Positions 54,578-62,947 of a DNA stretch of 64,000 bases are shown piece after piece (the stretch's first letter is position 1; each line of letters opens with the position of its first letter). The notes under the pieces are model-generated. The model saw only the letters and a list, made by a program, of their open reading frames with translations, did no database searches and was not told where the DNA came from. Source of the DNA: an uncultured Blautia sp. (GTDB lineage: Bacteria; Bacillota; Clostridia; Lachnospirales; Lachnospiraceae); contig CATXEA010000003.1 in NCBI GenBank assembly GCA_958367245.1, positions 129,193 to 193,192 of the forward strand. The letters are read 5' to 3'. The position numbers and the translations under genes are program-made.

Positions 54578-54625
54578 CTGTATTTGTCAATGACAGAGGA
54601 AGCAATACTAAATGACAAAATACAG
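54578..54625 (+). promoter_or_regulatory. inverted repeat in the lipoprotein-operon promoter region
   Basis: CTGTATTTGTCA (54578-54589) faces TGACAAAATACAG (54613-54625), an inverted repeat with one base of difference in length. Almost the same word (TGTCAAAATACAG) lies before the LytTR regulator gene at 58525-58537, so this is a likely binding site for that regulator. Confidence 0.6.
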
Positions 54626-54642
54626 ACGGCGGGGTGAAGCTG

Positions 54643-56202
54643 ATGAAAAAAAGAATGGGATTGTTGAAAGGGGCAGGCGTAGGAATTGGCATTCTATGTG
54701 TTGTTTTGACAGGATGTCAGAAAACACCGGAAGAAAGTGCAGTTGTCAGTAAAGCGGAAGGACTAAGTGCAAGTGCCATTGCCGAACCATTGAAGGAAGG
54801 GGAAACGAGAGAAACAGATATTCCGGCACATTGGAAAATGGAGGAGTTACGAAACAAAGACAGAATGTTAATCTGTGCAGATTTGGATATGGAAGAAAAG
54901 CAGTTGGGAAATCTGCCGGTTATTGAAATGAAAAATCATATACTTACGAAGGAAGAACTGAAATCATTGGTAGAATATTTTACCGGGGGAGAAAAACTAT
55001 ATGAGCGTCAGCCATATACAAAAGATAATTATGAAGAAGTTATTTCCAGAATTGATAATCGAGAAGGGATTTATGCAGCGTCTTATCTTTGGATGAATCA
55101 ATTGAAGATTAAGCAGAGTGCAGAAGCAGGAATGGCTTTCGCACCCGAGAAGCCGGTCAAGCAGGAGAAGACAGAAATAGACTTTACGACCAGATTTGTG
55201 GATGAGGGATTTGAAAAATCGTTTACGTCCCAGCTTGCACTGGAAGGTTTTGATTTATATGAAAACAGAGATGAAAAGGTCTGGTTTGAGGCGGATGTAG
55301 GCGGAACAGGTACTGACAGAAAAGCGCAGATAAAAGCCGAAACCTATGACTCGGAAGTTGGAAACAGCAGTTCATTCAGTTGGATGACCGGATTGGAGAG
55401 CTTTTCTTATGAAGAGTTTAACAGTAACAGGATTTTTTTTGAATATCAACAGGAAAATCCCTTTACTCCTCAAATGCTGGAACGAATGAAATTGTTTGAA
55501 GAATGTTTCACAAAAAGTACCTTTGATAAAACTGCAGGAAAAGAGCAGGCAGAACAGGTGTTGAAAGATCTGGAAATAGAGGATATGAGTCTTGCCTCGG
55601 ACGAACAGACTTTATGGTTTCCTCAGGACAGCTATACGGAAGGGACAGAAGGAATAGGGAGTTCCTATGATTTGTGGTGGATGGCGGATCCGGCAGATGC
55701 AGAGTGCGGTTATCGTTATATATTTTCCAGAGAAATTGGCGGCTTGAATGTAATAGATGGGGATACGGCAGTGATTGAAGAAACAGAGGAAATGTATTCA
55801 CCGCCATTTCCGGTAGAAACAATTACAATCACCGTAACCGAAAGCGGTGTAAAGTCATTTGTCTGGAAAGGAATGTCAGAAGAAGTCAGAATTATCACAG
55901 AGAATACGAATTTGCTTCCGTTTAAGAAGATACAGGAACGTCTGGCAGATCAGATATTCTACTGGTATACAGGAACCACGGCAGGACAGCCGGAGGACGA
56001 CCCGACACAGTTCCAGTATCGCGTGATAGAAGCAGATATGGGATACACGTATATAACTGCATATGAAAATCCGGAACATGCATGGCTTGTACCGGCATGG
56101 TCTTTTATGGCAATAGAAGGTATGGGAGGAAAAGAGATGCAGTATCTTTCATACCTGATAGAGGCAATGGAAGGGCGTGCGATTACCGGGGGTGATGGCT
56201 GA
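54643..56202 (+). CDS. DUF6034-type lipoprotein
   Basis: 519 residues from the ATG at 54643; a GTG three codons earlier is the alternative. Lipoprotein signal MKKRMGLLKGAGVGIGILCV with the lipobox VLTGC, so it is anchored outside the membrane. The rest is acidic and beta-rich without a known catalytic motif. It resembles DUF6034 lipoproteins of Lachnospiraceae encoded beside ABC transporter genes. Its stop overlaps the next ATG. It may be a sensor or immunity lipoprotein for the transporter. Confidence 0.78.
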   Translation: MKKRMGLLKGAGVGIGILCVVLTGCQKTPEESAVVSKAEGLSASAIAEPLKEGETRETDIPAHWKMEELRNKDRMLICADLDMEEKQLGNLPVIEMKNHILTKEELKSLVEYFTGGEKLYERQPYTKDNYEEVISRIDNREGIYAASYLWMNQLKIKQSAEAGMAFAPEKPVKQEKTEIDFTTRFVDEGFEKSFTSQLALEGFDLYENRDEKVWFEADVGGTGTDRKAQIKAETYDSEVGNSSSFSWMTGLESFSYEEFNSNRIFFEYQQENPFTPQMLERMKLFEECFTKSTFDKTAGKEQAEQVLKDLEIEDMSLASDEQTLWFPQDSYTEGTEGIGSSYDLWWMADPADAECGYRYIFSREIGGLNVIDGDTAVIEETEEMYSPPFPVETITITVTESGVKSFVWKGMSEEVRIITENTNLLPFKKIQERLADQIFYWYTGTTAGQPEDDPTQFQYRVIEADMGYTYITAYENPEHAWLVPAWSFMAIEGMGGKEMQYLSYLIEAMEGRAITGGDG

Positions 56203-56939
56203 TGAATGAGGTAAAAAGAATCGCCTGTAATGGTTTTTTCTGGTTGGGCTTTCTGTTGCTTACAGTATTGCTTTTGGCAGGAGGAGCGCCTTATATGGAA
56301 ACTTTGAGAAGAACACAATATTGTGTAGAGGGAATCGGATGGGTGGAGGCATTCAGGTATTGTACGATAAACGAAAATGGACTGCTGTTTATACCAATCT
56401 GTGTGCCGATTGCAGCGGGAGCGTGTGCAGAAACAGAATTGCGGAGCAGATATGTATTATTTTACTGCAGCCGGACAGGGAAGAAACGATATTATATGAA
56501 AAAAATATTGGAAAGCGCTTTGTCCGGCGGCTTGATGGTATGTTTTGCAGAAATGCTTGTATTGTTCGTTGTTTATGTTGGACTGAATGATATTGCTTCA
56601 CAGACAAAAGGGATTCAAATAGAAGTTATTGCGGCAATGCTCCTGCTGAGTCTGATACGGGGATTCTTAAATGGTGTTTTATGGTCTCTTACAGGGAGCA
56701 CTGCTGCTGTACTGACGAAGAACAGGTATCTTGCTTATGCGATGCCGTTTGTTTTGTATTATGTATTAGATTTGTTTCAATCCAGATATTATCGGGAATT
56801 GTATTTCCTGAGTCCGAGACATTGGGCGGCGCCGGTTCATTATGGGAATTTATTTTGTATTACAGTGTTATCGGGATTATGCATTGTCTGTGCGTTCGGT
56901 TTTGTGCTGGCGGTAAAAAGGAGGATGGAGTATGCGTGA
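56202..56939 (+). CDS. ABC transporter membrane subunit (first)
   Basis: 245 residues with about six hydrophobic segments (GFFWLGFLLLTVLLLAGG at the start, then IPICVPIAAGACAETELRS, with the charged RSRYVLFYCSRTGKKRYY loop typical of ABC-2 permeases). Overlaps both neighbours (TGATG at its start). With the next gene and the ATPase it forms an exporter of the antimicrobial-peptide resistance type. Substrate unknown. Confidence 0.8.
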   Translation: MNEVKRIACNGFFWLGFLLLTVLLLAGGAPYMETLRRTQYCVEGIGWVEAFRYCTINENGLLFIPICVPIAAGACAETELRSRYVLFYCSRTGKKRYYMKKILESALSGGLMVCFAEMLVLFVVYVGLNDIASQTKGIQIEVIAAMLLLSLIRGFLNGVLWSLTGSTAAVLTKNRYLAYAMPFVLYYVLDLFQSRYYRELYFLSPRHWAAPVHYGNLFCITVLSGLCIVCAFGFVLAVKRRMEYA

Positions 56940-57825
56940 TATCAGACAGATATTTCAGCTTGCGGGACAGAATTTTTCAGGATGGAAGAGAAATTCCCGT
57001 ATGGTAATTATATTTTTGCTGTCATTTGTGCTTTGTCTTTTGCTATCTGACGAAATACTTTCATATTCCCGACAATATGAGACGCCCCTTCAGATACTGG
57101 AACCATTTATCTGGACATACGGAGATGCTTCATCGGTAATGATGTCATCGCTTTTACTTATTTTATTATTTGCGGATATACCGTTTGTAAATCAGGAGGT
57201 TCCATATCGATTGATTCGAACGAAGCGAAGCGTCTGGCTGGCAGGACAGATTGTATATGTGATTGCTGCTACGACGCTGTATAATTTATTCTTATTGGTT
57301 ATGCAGATAGTGTTAGCAGCGAAATTTGCATTTCCGGGTAATGTATGGAGTAAGACGGCTGCATTGCTTGGATATGGCGGTGCGTCAAAAGGCATTGTTC
57401 CGGTGTCTGTTAAGACAATGGAGAGTATGCTGCCCTATGAATGCGCCTTGCAGGTCTTTGTGCTGATGCTTTGTTATTCATTGTTTATTGCAGCGGTCAT
57501 GTTGTACCTGAATCTTATGATTGGAAATGCAGCAGGAGTGATCGGAGTTTTTGCAGTTAATTTATATGGATTTCTGTTGAATCCGAATTTATTTCAAAAG
57601 CTGTTCCATATGACGGAAAATCAATTGTATCGGGCAAATGTTCTGTGTGGTTGGCTGTCGCCGTTGAATCATGCTACATTTTCAATGCATAATTTTGGAT
57701 ACGATTATCTTCCTCAGATTGGCATGAGTATAGGCATATTTCTGGCAGCTGTTATTTTGCTGATTGTGGTGTCAGGTGTGAAAATGCGGACGTATAATTT
57801 TGTATTTATTCAAATGGACGAATGA
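56932..57825 (+). CDS. ABC transporter membrane subunit (second)
   Basis: 297 residues, about six hydrophobic segments. It has the same ABC-2 pattern as its neighbour: a large loop after the first segment and a Tyr/Arg-rich turn before the second (NQEVPYRLIRTKRSVWLAGQ). GAGGATGGAG precedes the ATG, which overlaps the previous gene by 8 bases. Confidence 0.8.
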   Translation: MRDIRQIFQLAGQNFSGWKRNSRMVIIFLLSFVLCLLLSDEILSYSRQYETPLQILEPFIWTYGDASSVMMSSLLLILLFADIPFVNQEVPYRLIRTKRSVWLAGQIVYVIAATTLYNLFLLVMQIVLAAKFAFPGNVWSKTAALLGYGGASKGIVPVSVKTMESMLPYECALQVFVLMLCYSLFIAAVMLYLNLMIGNAAGVIGVFAVNLYGFLLNPNLFQKLFHMTENQLYRANVLCGWLSPLNHATFSMHNFGYDYLPQIGMSIGIFLAAVILLIVVSGVKMRTYNFVFIQMDE

Positions 57826-57845
57826 GAAAAGAGGTGGAAGCAAAA

Positions 57846-58487
57846 ATGACGGAAGCGGTAAAGCTTGTTAAAGTGTCAAAATCCTTTGGGAAAGAACGTG
57901 TATTAAAAGAGATTTCCCATTCCTTTGAAACGGGAAAAATTCATGGAATCGTGGGTTTTAATGGTTCAGGCAAGACGGTTATGTTTAAATGTATCTGCGG
58001 TTTTTTGAAACCGGACAGTGGATATGTAAAGGTGCAGGGCAAACAAATAGGAAAAGAGGTTGATTTTCCGAAATCTCTTGGGATGATTATTGAATCCCCG
58101 GGATTTTTACCTCACTTGAGCGGATATGTTAACCTGAAACGGCTGGCGAATTTGCAAAAAATTATTGGGAAAGAGGAAGTGATGGATGCCATTACGCGTG
58201 TAGGACTGGATCCCTGTTCAAAGAAAAAAGTGGGGCAGTATTCACTCGGCATGAGAGAACGTCTGGGGATTGCACAGGCAATTATGGAAAATCAGGAACT
58301 TCTGATATTGGATGAACCTTTTAATGGCTTGGACAAACGGGGAGTGACAGATGTATGCAGATTGTTTGAGGAACTGCGGGAACAGGGAAAGACGATTCTG
58401 TTAGCTGCTCATAATATGCCGGATATGGAGGGATTTTGCGATACGATCTGCGAAATGGATGCAGGAGTTCTGACACAGGTAAAATAG
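57846..58487 (+). CDS. ABC transporter ATPase, BcrA/lantibiotic-immunity type
   Basis: 213 residues from the ATG at 57846 (GAGGTGG upstream); an ATG at 57822 overlapping the previous stop is possible. Walker A GFNGSGKT (37-44), the Q-loop position reads MIIESPGFLPHLSG with Glu, signature SLGMRERLG (133-141), Walker B LLILDEPFNGLD (152-163) and H-loop AAHNMPDME. The Glu in the Q-loop is typical of BcrA- and LanF-like ATPases. Energises the two membrane subunits encoded just upstream. Confidence 0.88.
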   Translation: MTEAVKLVKVSKSFGKERVLKEISHSFETGKIHGIVGFNGSGKTVMFKCICGFLKPDSGYVKVQGKQIGKEVDFPKSLGMIIESPGFLPHLSGYVNLKRLANLQKIIGKEEVMDAITRVGLDPCSKKKVGQYSLGMRERLGIAQAIMENQELLILDEPFNGLDKRGVTDVCRLFEELREQGKTILLAAHNMPDMEGFCDTICEMDAGVLTQVK

Positions 58488-58516
58488 CTTACTTCGGAAT
58501 TTGTGATATAGAACAG

Positions 58517-58552
58517 GTCAAAATTGTCAAAATACAGCGACACTGCTATAAT
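58517..58552 (+). promoter_or_regulatory. LytTR-type promoter of the two-component genes
   Basis: GTCAAAAT at 58517-58524 and again at 58526-58533 are direct repeats 9 bp apart, one turn of LytTR spacing or slightly less. They overlap the place of a missing -35. An extended -10 (TGC then TATAAT, 58547-58552) follows. Together with the TGWCAAAATACAG word shared with 54613-54625 this suggests autoactivation by the LytTR regulator. Confidence 0.6.
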
Positions 58553-58607
58553 TGAGATGGTTGTGAAATGACATATCTTTATTTATAAACAGACAGGAAT
58601 GAAAAAT

Positions 58608-59327
58608 ATGATTAATATTGCTGTATGTGAAGATGATATCTTCCTTGGCGGACAGATTGAGACAGCGCTGTGCAGACATGCAGAAGCAGAAGGAGTGGCA
58701 ATTCAGACAGAGGTTATGACATCTGCGGAACAGTGCCTGAGGTATATCAGGGAAAGTAATATGGTAGATTTGCTGTTTCTGGATATTGAGCTTGGGGCGA
58801 TGAGTGGAATTGAACTTGCAGAAATCATTCGAAATGAGCTGCACAATGATTATATGCAGATTGTGTACGTCTCTTCCAAACAATCATATGCCATGGAATT
58901 ATTTGAGAGCCATCCACTGCATTTTCTGGTAAAACCTCTGGATGAAAAGAAACTTATAAAAGTATTTCGTAAGGCAATAAAGCTGATAAACAAAAGTGAA
59001 GAGACTTTTCAGTATAAGAAAGGACATTCACATAAGAAGGTATTTCTCTCTGAAATACTATATCTTGAAGCGAGTAATCGGGAAATAATTATGCATATGA
59101 ATATGGGGACGGAAATATTTTATGGAACATTAAAGAGTGTTTATCCGGAGCTTCAAAAATATGGATTTTTCTTTTGCCATAAATCGTATCTTATAAATTA
59201 TGAAAAAGTGAAAATATTTGAAACAAATCAGTTGATTATGCAGAACGGAGATATGATACCAATTAGTCAGGGGCAGAGAAAAGCTGTCAAAGAACTGCAA
59301 TTGGAAAGGGAGTTAAGGTACTTATAG
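58608..59327 (+). CDS. LytTR-family response regulator
   Basis: 239 residues from the ATG at 58608 (AGGAA 8 bases upstream). Receiver domain with the acidic pair D9/D10, phosphoacceptor D59 (LLFLDIELGAMSGIE) and K in FLVKPLDE. The C-terminal LytTR domain starts near 135 (KKVFLSEILYLEASNREIIMHM) and includes CHKSYLINYEKVK. AgrA-type regulator; partner of the kinase that follows 1 bp later. Confidence 0.92.
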   Translation: MINIAVCEDDIFLGGQIETALCRHAEAEGVAIQTEVMTSAEQCLRYIRESNMVDLLFLDIELGAMSGIELAEIIRNELHNDYMQIVYVSSKQSYAMELFESHPLHFLVKPLDEKKLIKVFRKAIKLINKSEETFQYKKGHSHKKVFLSEILYLEASNREIIMHMNMGTEIFYGTLKSVYPELQKYGFFFCHKSYLINYEKVKIFETNQLIMQNGDMIPISQGQRKAVKELQLERELRYL

Positions 59328-59328
59328 A

Positions 59329-60726
59329 ATGGAAATAAGTTTGTATCAGATGATGTTTATAGCAGGAAACGCGGCGCGGACATATATTGTGTATCGGATT
59401 CTTGATGCGCTTTATAAGGAACAGAGCCAAAAGAAAGTATATATGAAATCAGGTATATATATAGGTTACTTTTTAATGATTACTCTGGCTGCGCTTATAA
59501 ACAATCCATCCCCGCTGATGGCAGGAAAAGGTGTGAATTATTTTACAACTGATATTCATGCATCAGATACAGTGACGATGGCAATGTGCATCTCAGAAGT
59601 CGCAGGGGTATTGATAATTACGTTTCTTTATGAAAGAAATCCGAAAAAAAACATTCTGACGGCAGCAGGAGTGTTTGCGATATTCAGAGGTACGGAAGCA
59701 GTGGTCTTTTGGTATATCAGACAGATATACAATATAAAGATGTTCAGTATTGAAAGAACTGCGCTGTTTCGTCTGATAGTGTCGATGATGTTGACATATG
59801 CGCTGGTTTTCACACTTATTAGTATCCGTAATATGCGAAACGGGTGCAGGCATTCGTCTTTATATCGTTTGTGTATATTACTTACGCCGTGCGTAATCTA
59901 TTGCTTCTTATTTGAGTTCTTATCAATTATCTTTTATCAGATAGAATGGTACAATATGGAGACAAAGGAGACTTTTGACCTGATGTCATGGTACTATAAA
60001 GATGAAAAAATAATGCTTTTTTTATTCTTGGCATGTCTCTGGTTTTTCTGGTTGTATGATTTTATCATACGTTCGCAGGCAGATGTTTATGAAAAAATAT
60101 TGCTGAAAAAAGAAAATCAATATTATGAGCGTCAGTTGAAAAATATGGAGCAGTCAACATCTGCGTGGAAGAGTATACATCATGATTTGAAAAATCATTT
60201 TATTGTTTTAAAAGGAATGCTGGATTGGGGCGAAGAAGAACAGGCGAAAACATATCTGGATGAATTTATTATAAATGAACTGGAGAATAAACGGGAAGTT
60301 CGAAGCGGAAATACGGCAATTGACAGTATTCTTAATTATAAAATTCTGGAAGCCGAACAACATACGATTGCGTTTGATCTGGAAATACAAATTCCGGAGC
60401 AGCTTCCTGTTTCGCCAAAAGACATGAGCGTGATTTTGGGAAATGCCATTGATAATGCCATTGAGGCTGTTGAAAAGACTGAAGAGAAATATATTTGCCT
60501 TTTATTACAATATACAAAAGGAAGATTGCTAATTCAAATCAGTAATCCGTATGCCGGAGAATTAAAGATGGGAGCTTCAGGGGAATATTTAACCGGAAAA
60601 ACAGAAAAAGAATATCACGGGTTTGGATTAAAGAATATCAGAGATACTGTTGAGAAATATGGCGGGGTGATGGACATTAACGCAAAAGACCGGAAGTTCA
60701 CACTGACGATATTGCTGTATTTGTAA
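59329..60726 (+). CDS. GHKL sensor histidine kinase (AgrC-like)
   Basis: 465 residues. The N-terminal 245 residues hold about six membrane segments, then a dimerisation helix with H284/H285 in SIHHDLKNHFIVLKGML. The GHKL ATPase domain has the N box VILGNAIDNAIEAVE and the G box HGFGLKNIRDTVEKYGG. This layout belongs to AgrC-type sensors of peptides. It phosphorylates the LytTR regulator encoded just before it and probably controls the ABC transporter/lipoprotein genes upstream. Confidence 0.9.
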   Translation: MEISLYQMMFIAGNAARTYIVYRILDALYKEQSQKKVYMKSGIYIGYFLMITLAALINNPSPLMAGKGVNYFTTDIHASDTVTMAMCISEVAGVLIITFLYERNPKKNILTAAGVFAIFRGTEAVVFWYIRQIYNIKMFSIERTALFRLIVSMMLTYALVFTLISIRNMRNGCRHSSLYRLCILLTPCVIYCFLFEFLSIIFYQIEWYNMETKETFDLMSWYYKDEKIMLFLFLACLWFFWLYDFIIRSQADVYEKILLKKENQYYERQLKNMEQSTSAWKSIHHDLKNHFIVLKGMLDWGEEEQAKTYLDEFIINELENKREVRSGNTAIDSILNYKILEAEQHTIAFDLEIQIPEQLPVSPKDMSVILGNAIDNAIEAVEKTEEKYICLLLQYTKGRLLIQISNPYAGELKMGASGEYLTGKTEKEYHGFGLKNIRDTVEKYGGVMDINAKDRKFTLTILLYL

Positions 60727-60744
60727 AACGACTATGTTCTGACA

Positions 60745-60811
60745 GTGTAATCTTAAGTGGAATCCACGATTACTATGAGCAGGAAGAACTGGTTGGAAAG
60801 ACATTACTTGC
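60745..60811 (+). pseudogene. lysS: third lysS 3' fragment (67 bp)
   Basis: This 67-bp stretch matches 51778-51844 in the displaced lysS tail with 3 differences, and matches the element-borne tail (about 36596-36662) less well. It encodes the piece around VILSGIHDYYEQEELVGKTLL, with neither start nor end of the domain. It lies 18 bp after the histidine kinase stop. Confidence 0.8.
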
Positions 60812-60820
60812 TGTGAGAGG

Positions 60821-60852
60821 GAATGTATGTTGAATACATTCTTTCTTTTTTT
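60821..60852 (+). terminator. terminator after the kinase gene
   Basis: GAATGTAT (60821-60828) pairs with ATACATTC (60834-60841), followed by TTTCTTTTTTT. It comes directly after the lysS scrap. Confidence 0.75.
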
Positions 60853-60858
60853 ACAAAA

Positions 60859-60924
60859 AATATAAAATACAATCTAATTTTAATTGTATTTTATATTGCA
60901 AAATACAATCATATATGATACATT
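60859..60924 (+). promoter_or_regulatory. 15-bp dyad operator and promoter of the 75-aa gene
   Basis: AATATAAAATACAAT (60859-60873) and ATTGTATTTTATATT (60883-60897) are exact complements. TTGCAA (60896-60901), 17 bp, TACATT (60919-60924) with a TG before it make a plausible promoter starting at the edge of the dyad. The 13-bp word AATATAAAATACA is found a third time, on minus, at 61622-61634. Confidence 0.6.
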
Positions 60925-60981
60925 GATAATGCACTTAATAATATATGAATGATTTTTAATCATTTGAAGGGAATGGGATGG

Positions 60982-61209
60982 ATGGAAGAAAATGGACAAT
61001 CTATAAGTTTTGTGAATAGTAAAAATGAAAAAATCTTTGAAATTCCAGATGGGGGTGCAATAAAGCTGATTTCTGAAAATGGAGATAGCTATTATGCTCT
61101 TTGTCAGAGAGTGGATGAATGTCATGCAAAAATTGATGGGATTAAGTGGCATTTACAGGAATATGCACAAGCTATGGAAAAAAGAGGAATTATTTTCATG
61201 CCAGCGTGA
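60982..61209 (+). CDS. small unknown protein (75 aa)
   Basis: 75 residues from the ATG at 60982, with AAGGGA 10 bases upstream; earlier in-frame ATGs at 60949 and 60973 lack spacing. Sequence ISFVNSKNEKIFEIPDGGAI, then the Cys- and His-containing CQRVDECHAKIDGIKWHLQE. It resembles small orfs of Firmicute conjugative elements; function unknown. It faces the ribbon-helix-helix gene across a shared terminator and shares an operator word with it. Confidence 0.6.
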   Translation: MEENGQSISFVNSKNEKIFEIPDGGAIKLISENGDSYYALCQRVDECHAKIDGIKWHLQEYAQAMEKRGIIFMPA

Positions 61210-61282
61210 AAAAATTTGTATATATTATAGTATGAAATTCAGTAAGCTTCTTTCTGCTGAAGTTATAAAAACAGTAACCAAC

Positions 61283-61331
61283 AAAAAGGACTGCCAGTTG
61301 ATAAATAATTTTCAATAAGGCAGTCCTTTTT
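61283..61331. terminator. bidirectional terminator between convergent small genes
   Basis: AAAAAGGACTGCC (61283-61295) pairs exactly with GGCAGTCCTTTTT (61319-61331). Confidence 0.85.
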
Positions 61332-61352
61332 GATATTTTTAATCAATTATGA

Positions 61353-61532
61353 TTATTCTTCACTTTCCATAGCTTTCACGGCATATTCTAAGCACTGGAT
61401 AACAGCTTGGTTTAAAGATAATTCTTTTTCCTGAGCACGTTGCTCCAGATCATTTAGTAGATCGGCAGGAAGTCGAAAAGTTTTAGATTTGTATTCTCGT
61501 GATTTATTTGATTTTAATTCAAATTTGGACAT
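61353..61532 (-). CDS. 59-aa ribbon-helix-helix-like (CopG/Arc type) DNA-binding protein
   Basis: 59 residues on minus, start at 61532 with AGGAGGG 6 bases upstream, stop TAA at 61353-61355. A basic strand SREYKSKTFRLPADLLNDL is followed by two helices (QRAQEKELSLNQAVIQ, CLEYAVKAM). This is the pattern of Arc/CopG ribbon-helix-helix proteins, often antitoxins or element copy-control repressors. Both its own upstream region and that of the convergent 75-aa gene carry the word AATATAAAATACA next to a dyad, so it may repress both. Confidence 0.75.
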   Translation of the reverse strand: MSKFELKSNKSREYKSKTFRLPADLLNDLEQRAQEKELSLNQAVIQCLEYAVKAMESEE

Positions 61533-61576
61533 GTTTTTCCCTCCTATGTGTATATCATATAAGATAAGATTAAATA

Positions 61577-61634
61577 ATTATAGAATTATTTTTGCGATAC
61601 ATTTTAACTTGTAATTTAAAATGTATTTTATATT
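61577..61634 (-). promoter_or_regulatory. promoter and dyad of the ribbon-helix-helix gene
   Basis: On minus, TATAAT (61577-61582); the -35 position is covered by an exact 11-bp dyad, ATACATTTTAA (61597-61607) and TTAAAATGTAT (61616-61626). Overlapping it at 61622-61634 is the complement of AATATAAAATACA. From here to 61874 no gene is seen; a weak hairpin with AAGGA/TCCTT arms lies at 61784-61814. Confidence 0.55.
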
Positions 61635-61874
61635 ACACTAAAAACAGAATATTCAAGGAGGGAGCGTAGCAATAGAAGGGAGACATTGATTTTGCTGTTT
61701 ACTGGTTCTTTTCTTTTTATTTTGCAATTTTGTAGGATAGAGAACCTGGCATTTAAATTCTAAATCATAGAAATAAGAATATAATGAAGGATTGTGCAAA
61801 AAGGCATAGTCCTTTTATTATACAGGAAATGATAATAATAGGTATTTCTTTTGGATAAGATGTCTGATTAGTTG

Positions 61875-61926
61875 TTGACTATATACATAAAATAGAATAC
61901 AATATTATTACGAAATACGTAATAAT
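61875..61926 (+). promoter_or_regulatory. PadR promoter and operator
   Basis: TTGACT (61875-61880), 17 bp, TACAAT (61898-61903). ATTATTACG (61904-61912) and CGTAATAAT (61918-61926) form an exact dyad around AAATA, starting within 1 bp of the -10. A dimeric repressor bound there would block transcription of padR and DUF2812. Confidence 0.75.
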
Positions 61927-61937
61927 GGAGCGGGAAT

Positions 61938-62270
61938 ATGCGTGAACATGGAAACGAAGTATTGACGGAAACGACTTTTTTAGTATTACTTTCTTTTTGC
62001 AAACCTAATCATGGATATGGTGTAATGCAATTTCTGGATACATATACAAATGGAAGGGTTAGACTTGGAGCGGGAACTTTATATGGAATAATTAATACAT
62101 TGTGTAAAAAAGGCGACATTGAATTATATTGTGAGGATAATCGAAAGAAAACGTATTTGATTACAGAGCATGGAAAAGAAAAAATAGAAAAAGAAATCAT
62201 TCGTTTAGAGAGTAATGTTGTATTGGGAAAGCAAATTATGAATGGGAGGGATATAAATGGAGAAGGTTAA
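61938..62270 (+). CDS. PadR family transcriptional regulator
   Basis: 110 residues. The PadR winged helix reads TTFLVLLSFCKPNHGYGVMQFL, then LGAGTLYGIINTLCKKGDIEL (recognition helix) and RKKTYLITEHGKEKI (wing). GGAG is 7 bases before the ATG. Its operator is visible upstream and the next gene overlaps its end, so it probably represses itself and the DUF2812 membrane protein. Confidence 0.9.
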   Translation: MREHGNEVLTETTFLVLLSFCKPNHGYGVMQFLDTYTNGRVRLGAGTLYGIINTLCKKGDIELYCEDNRKKTYLITEHGKEKIEKEIIRLESNVVLGKQIMNGRDINGEG

Positions 62271-62751
62271 GATATTTTGGGATTTGGAAAAAGAAGAAGA
62301 ATGGCTGAATGAAATGGATGAAAAGGGATACGAATTTATAAAGAGATCTGGATGCAATTATAAATTTAAAGAGTCAAAAGAAAAAGGGAAATTTTGTTAT
62401 TGCATTGACGTAAAGAGAAAACAGGATGCAGGATTTGCTGAATTTATTGAAGAGTTAAATGGAAAGCTTGTTTGTAGAAATTTGTTATTACATTATTATC
62501 AAATGCCAAGAGAGGACAATGTACAAATGCTGTATACAGATTCTAAAAATAAAGTTTTGTTTTATATTCGATATATTTTCTTCCTTTTGGGAATTGCAGG
62601 AATAAATGTTTTGATATTATACAATGCAGGAGGTCCGTATATATTAAATATTTCTATTCCGTTTGTATTAAACCTCATTGTGCTGTGTATTGTTGTATAT
62701 GCGATAGCTCAATCTGCCAGAAATATTATATCTATATTATATAGAGAATGA
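62257..62751 (+). CDS. DUF2812 membrane protein
   Basis: 164 residues. The DUF2812 part is residues 1-90 (FWDLEKEEEWLNEMDEKGYEF, then FCYCIDVKRKQDAGFAEFIEEL), followed by two membrane segments (about 107-123 and 130-150). GGGAGGG precedes the ATG, which lies inside padR. PadR/DUF2812 pairs are a common envelope-related module; the mechanism is not known. Confidence 0.85.
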   Translation: MEKVKIFWDLEKEEEWLNEMDEKGYEFIKRSGCNYKFKESKEKGKFCYCIDVKRKQDAGFAEFIEELNGKLVCRNLLLHYYQMPREDNVQMLYTDSKNKVLFYIRYIFFLLGIAGINVLILYNAGGPYILNISIPFVLNLIVLCIVVYAIAQSARNIISILYRE

Positions 62752-62947
62752 CAGATTTTCTCGGGCGGGTAAAAAATGCTTTGAATTGTGGAAAAAATGA
62801 AGAAAACAATCTTTATAAGCTTTCGGCAGGAGAGAAATATGTATTTATTTCAAAACAATTTTATGAATGTAAAATCTTTATAATGATATGCAGGCGGTTA
62901 TTGATTAACATTATGTAGAAATGCTACACAGGAAGGAGCGCCACAGT

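Larger units (their letters stand above)
51989..60811 (+). mobile_element. second accreted region behind lysS, recombinase lost
   Basis: The interval between the displaced lysS tail and a third lysS scrap holds the AbiE-like pair and the lipoprotein/ABC/two-component cluster, none of them housekeeping. Being bounded by lysS pieces suggests an older integration or rearrangement at the same locus. No integrase or relaxase remains, so this is inference. Confidence 0.4.
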
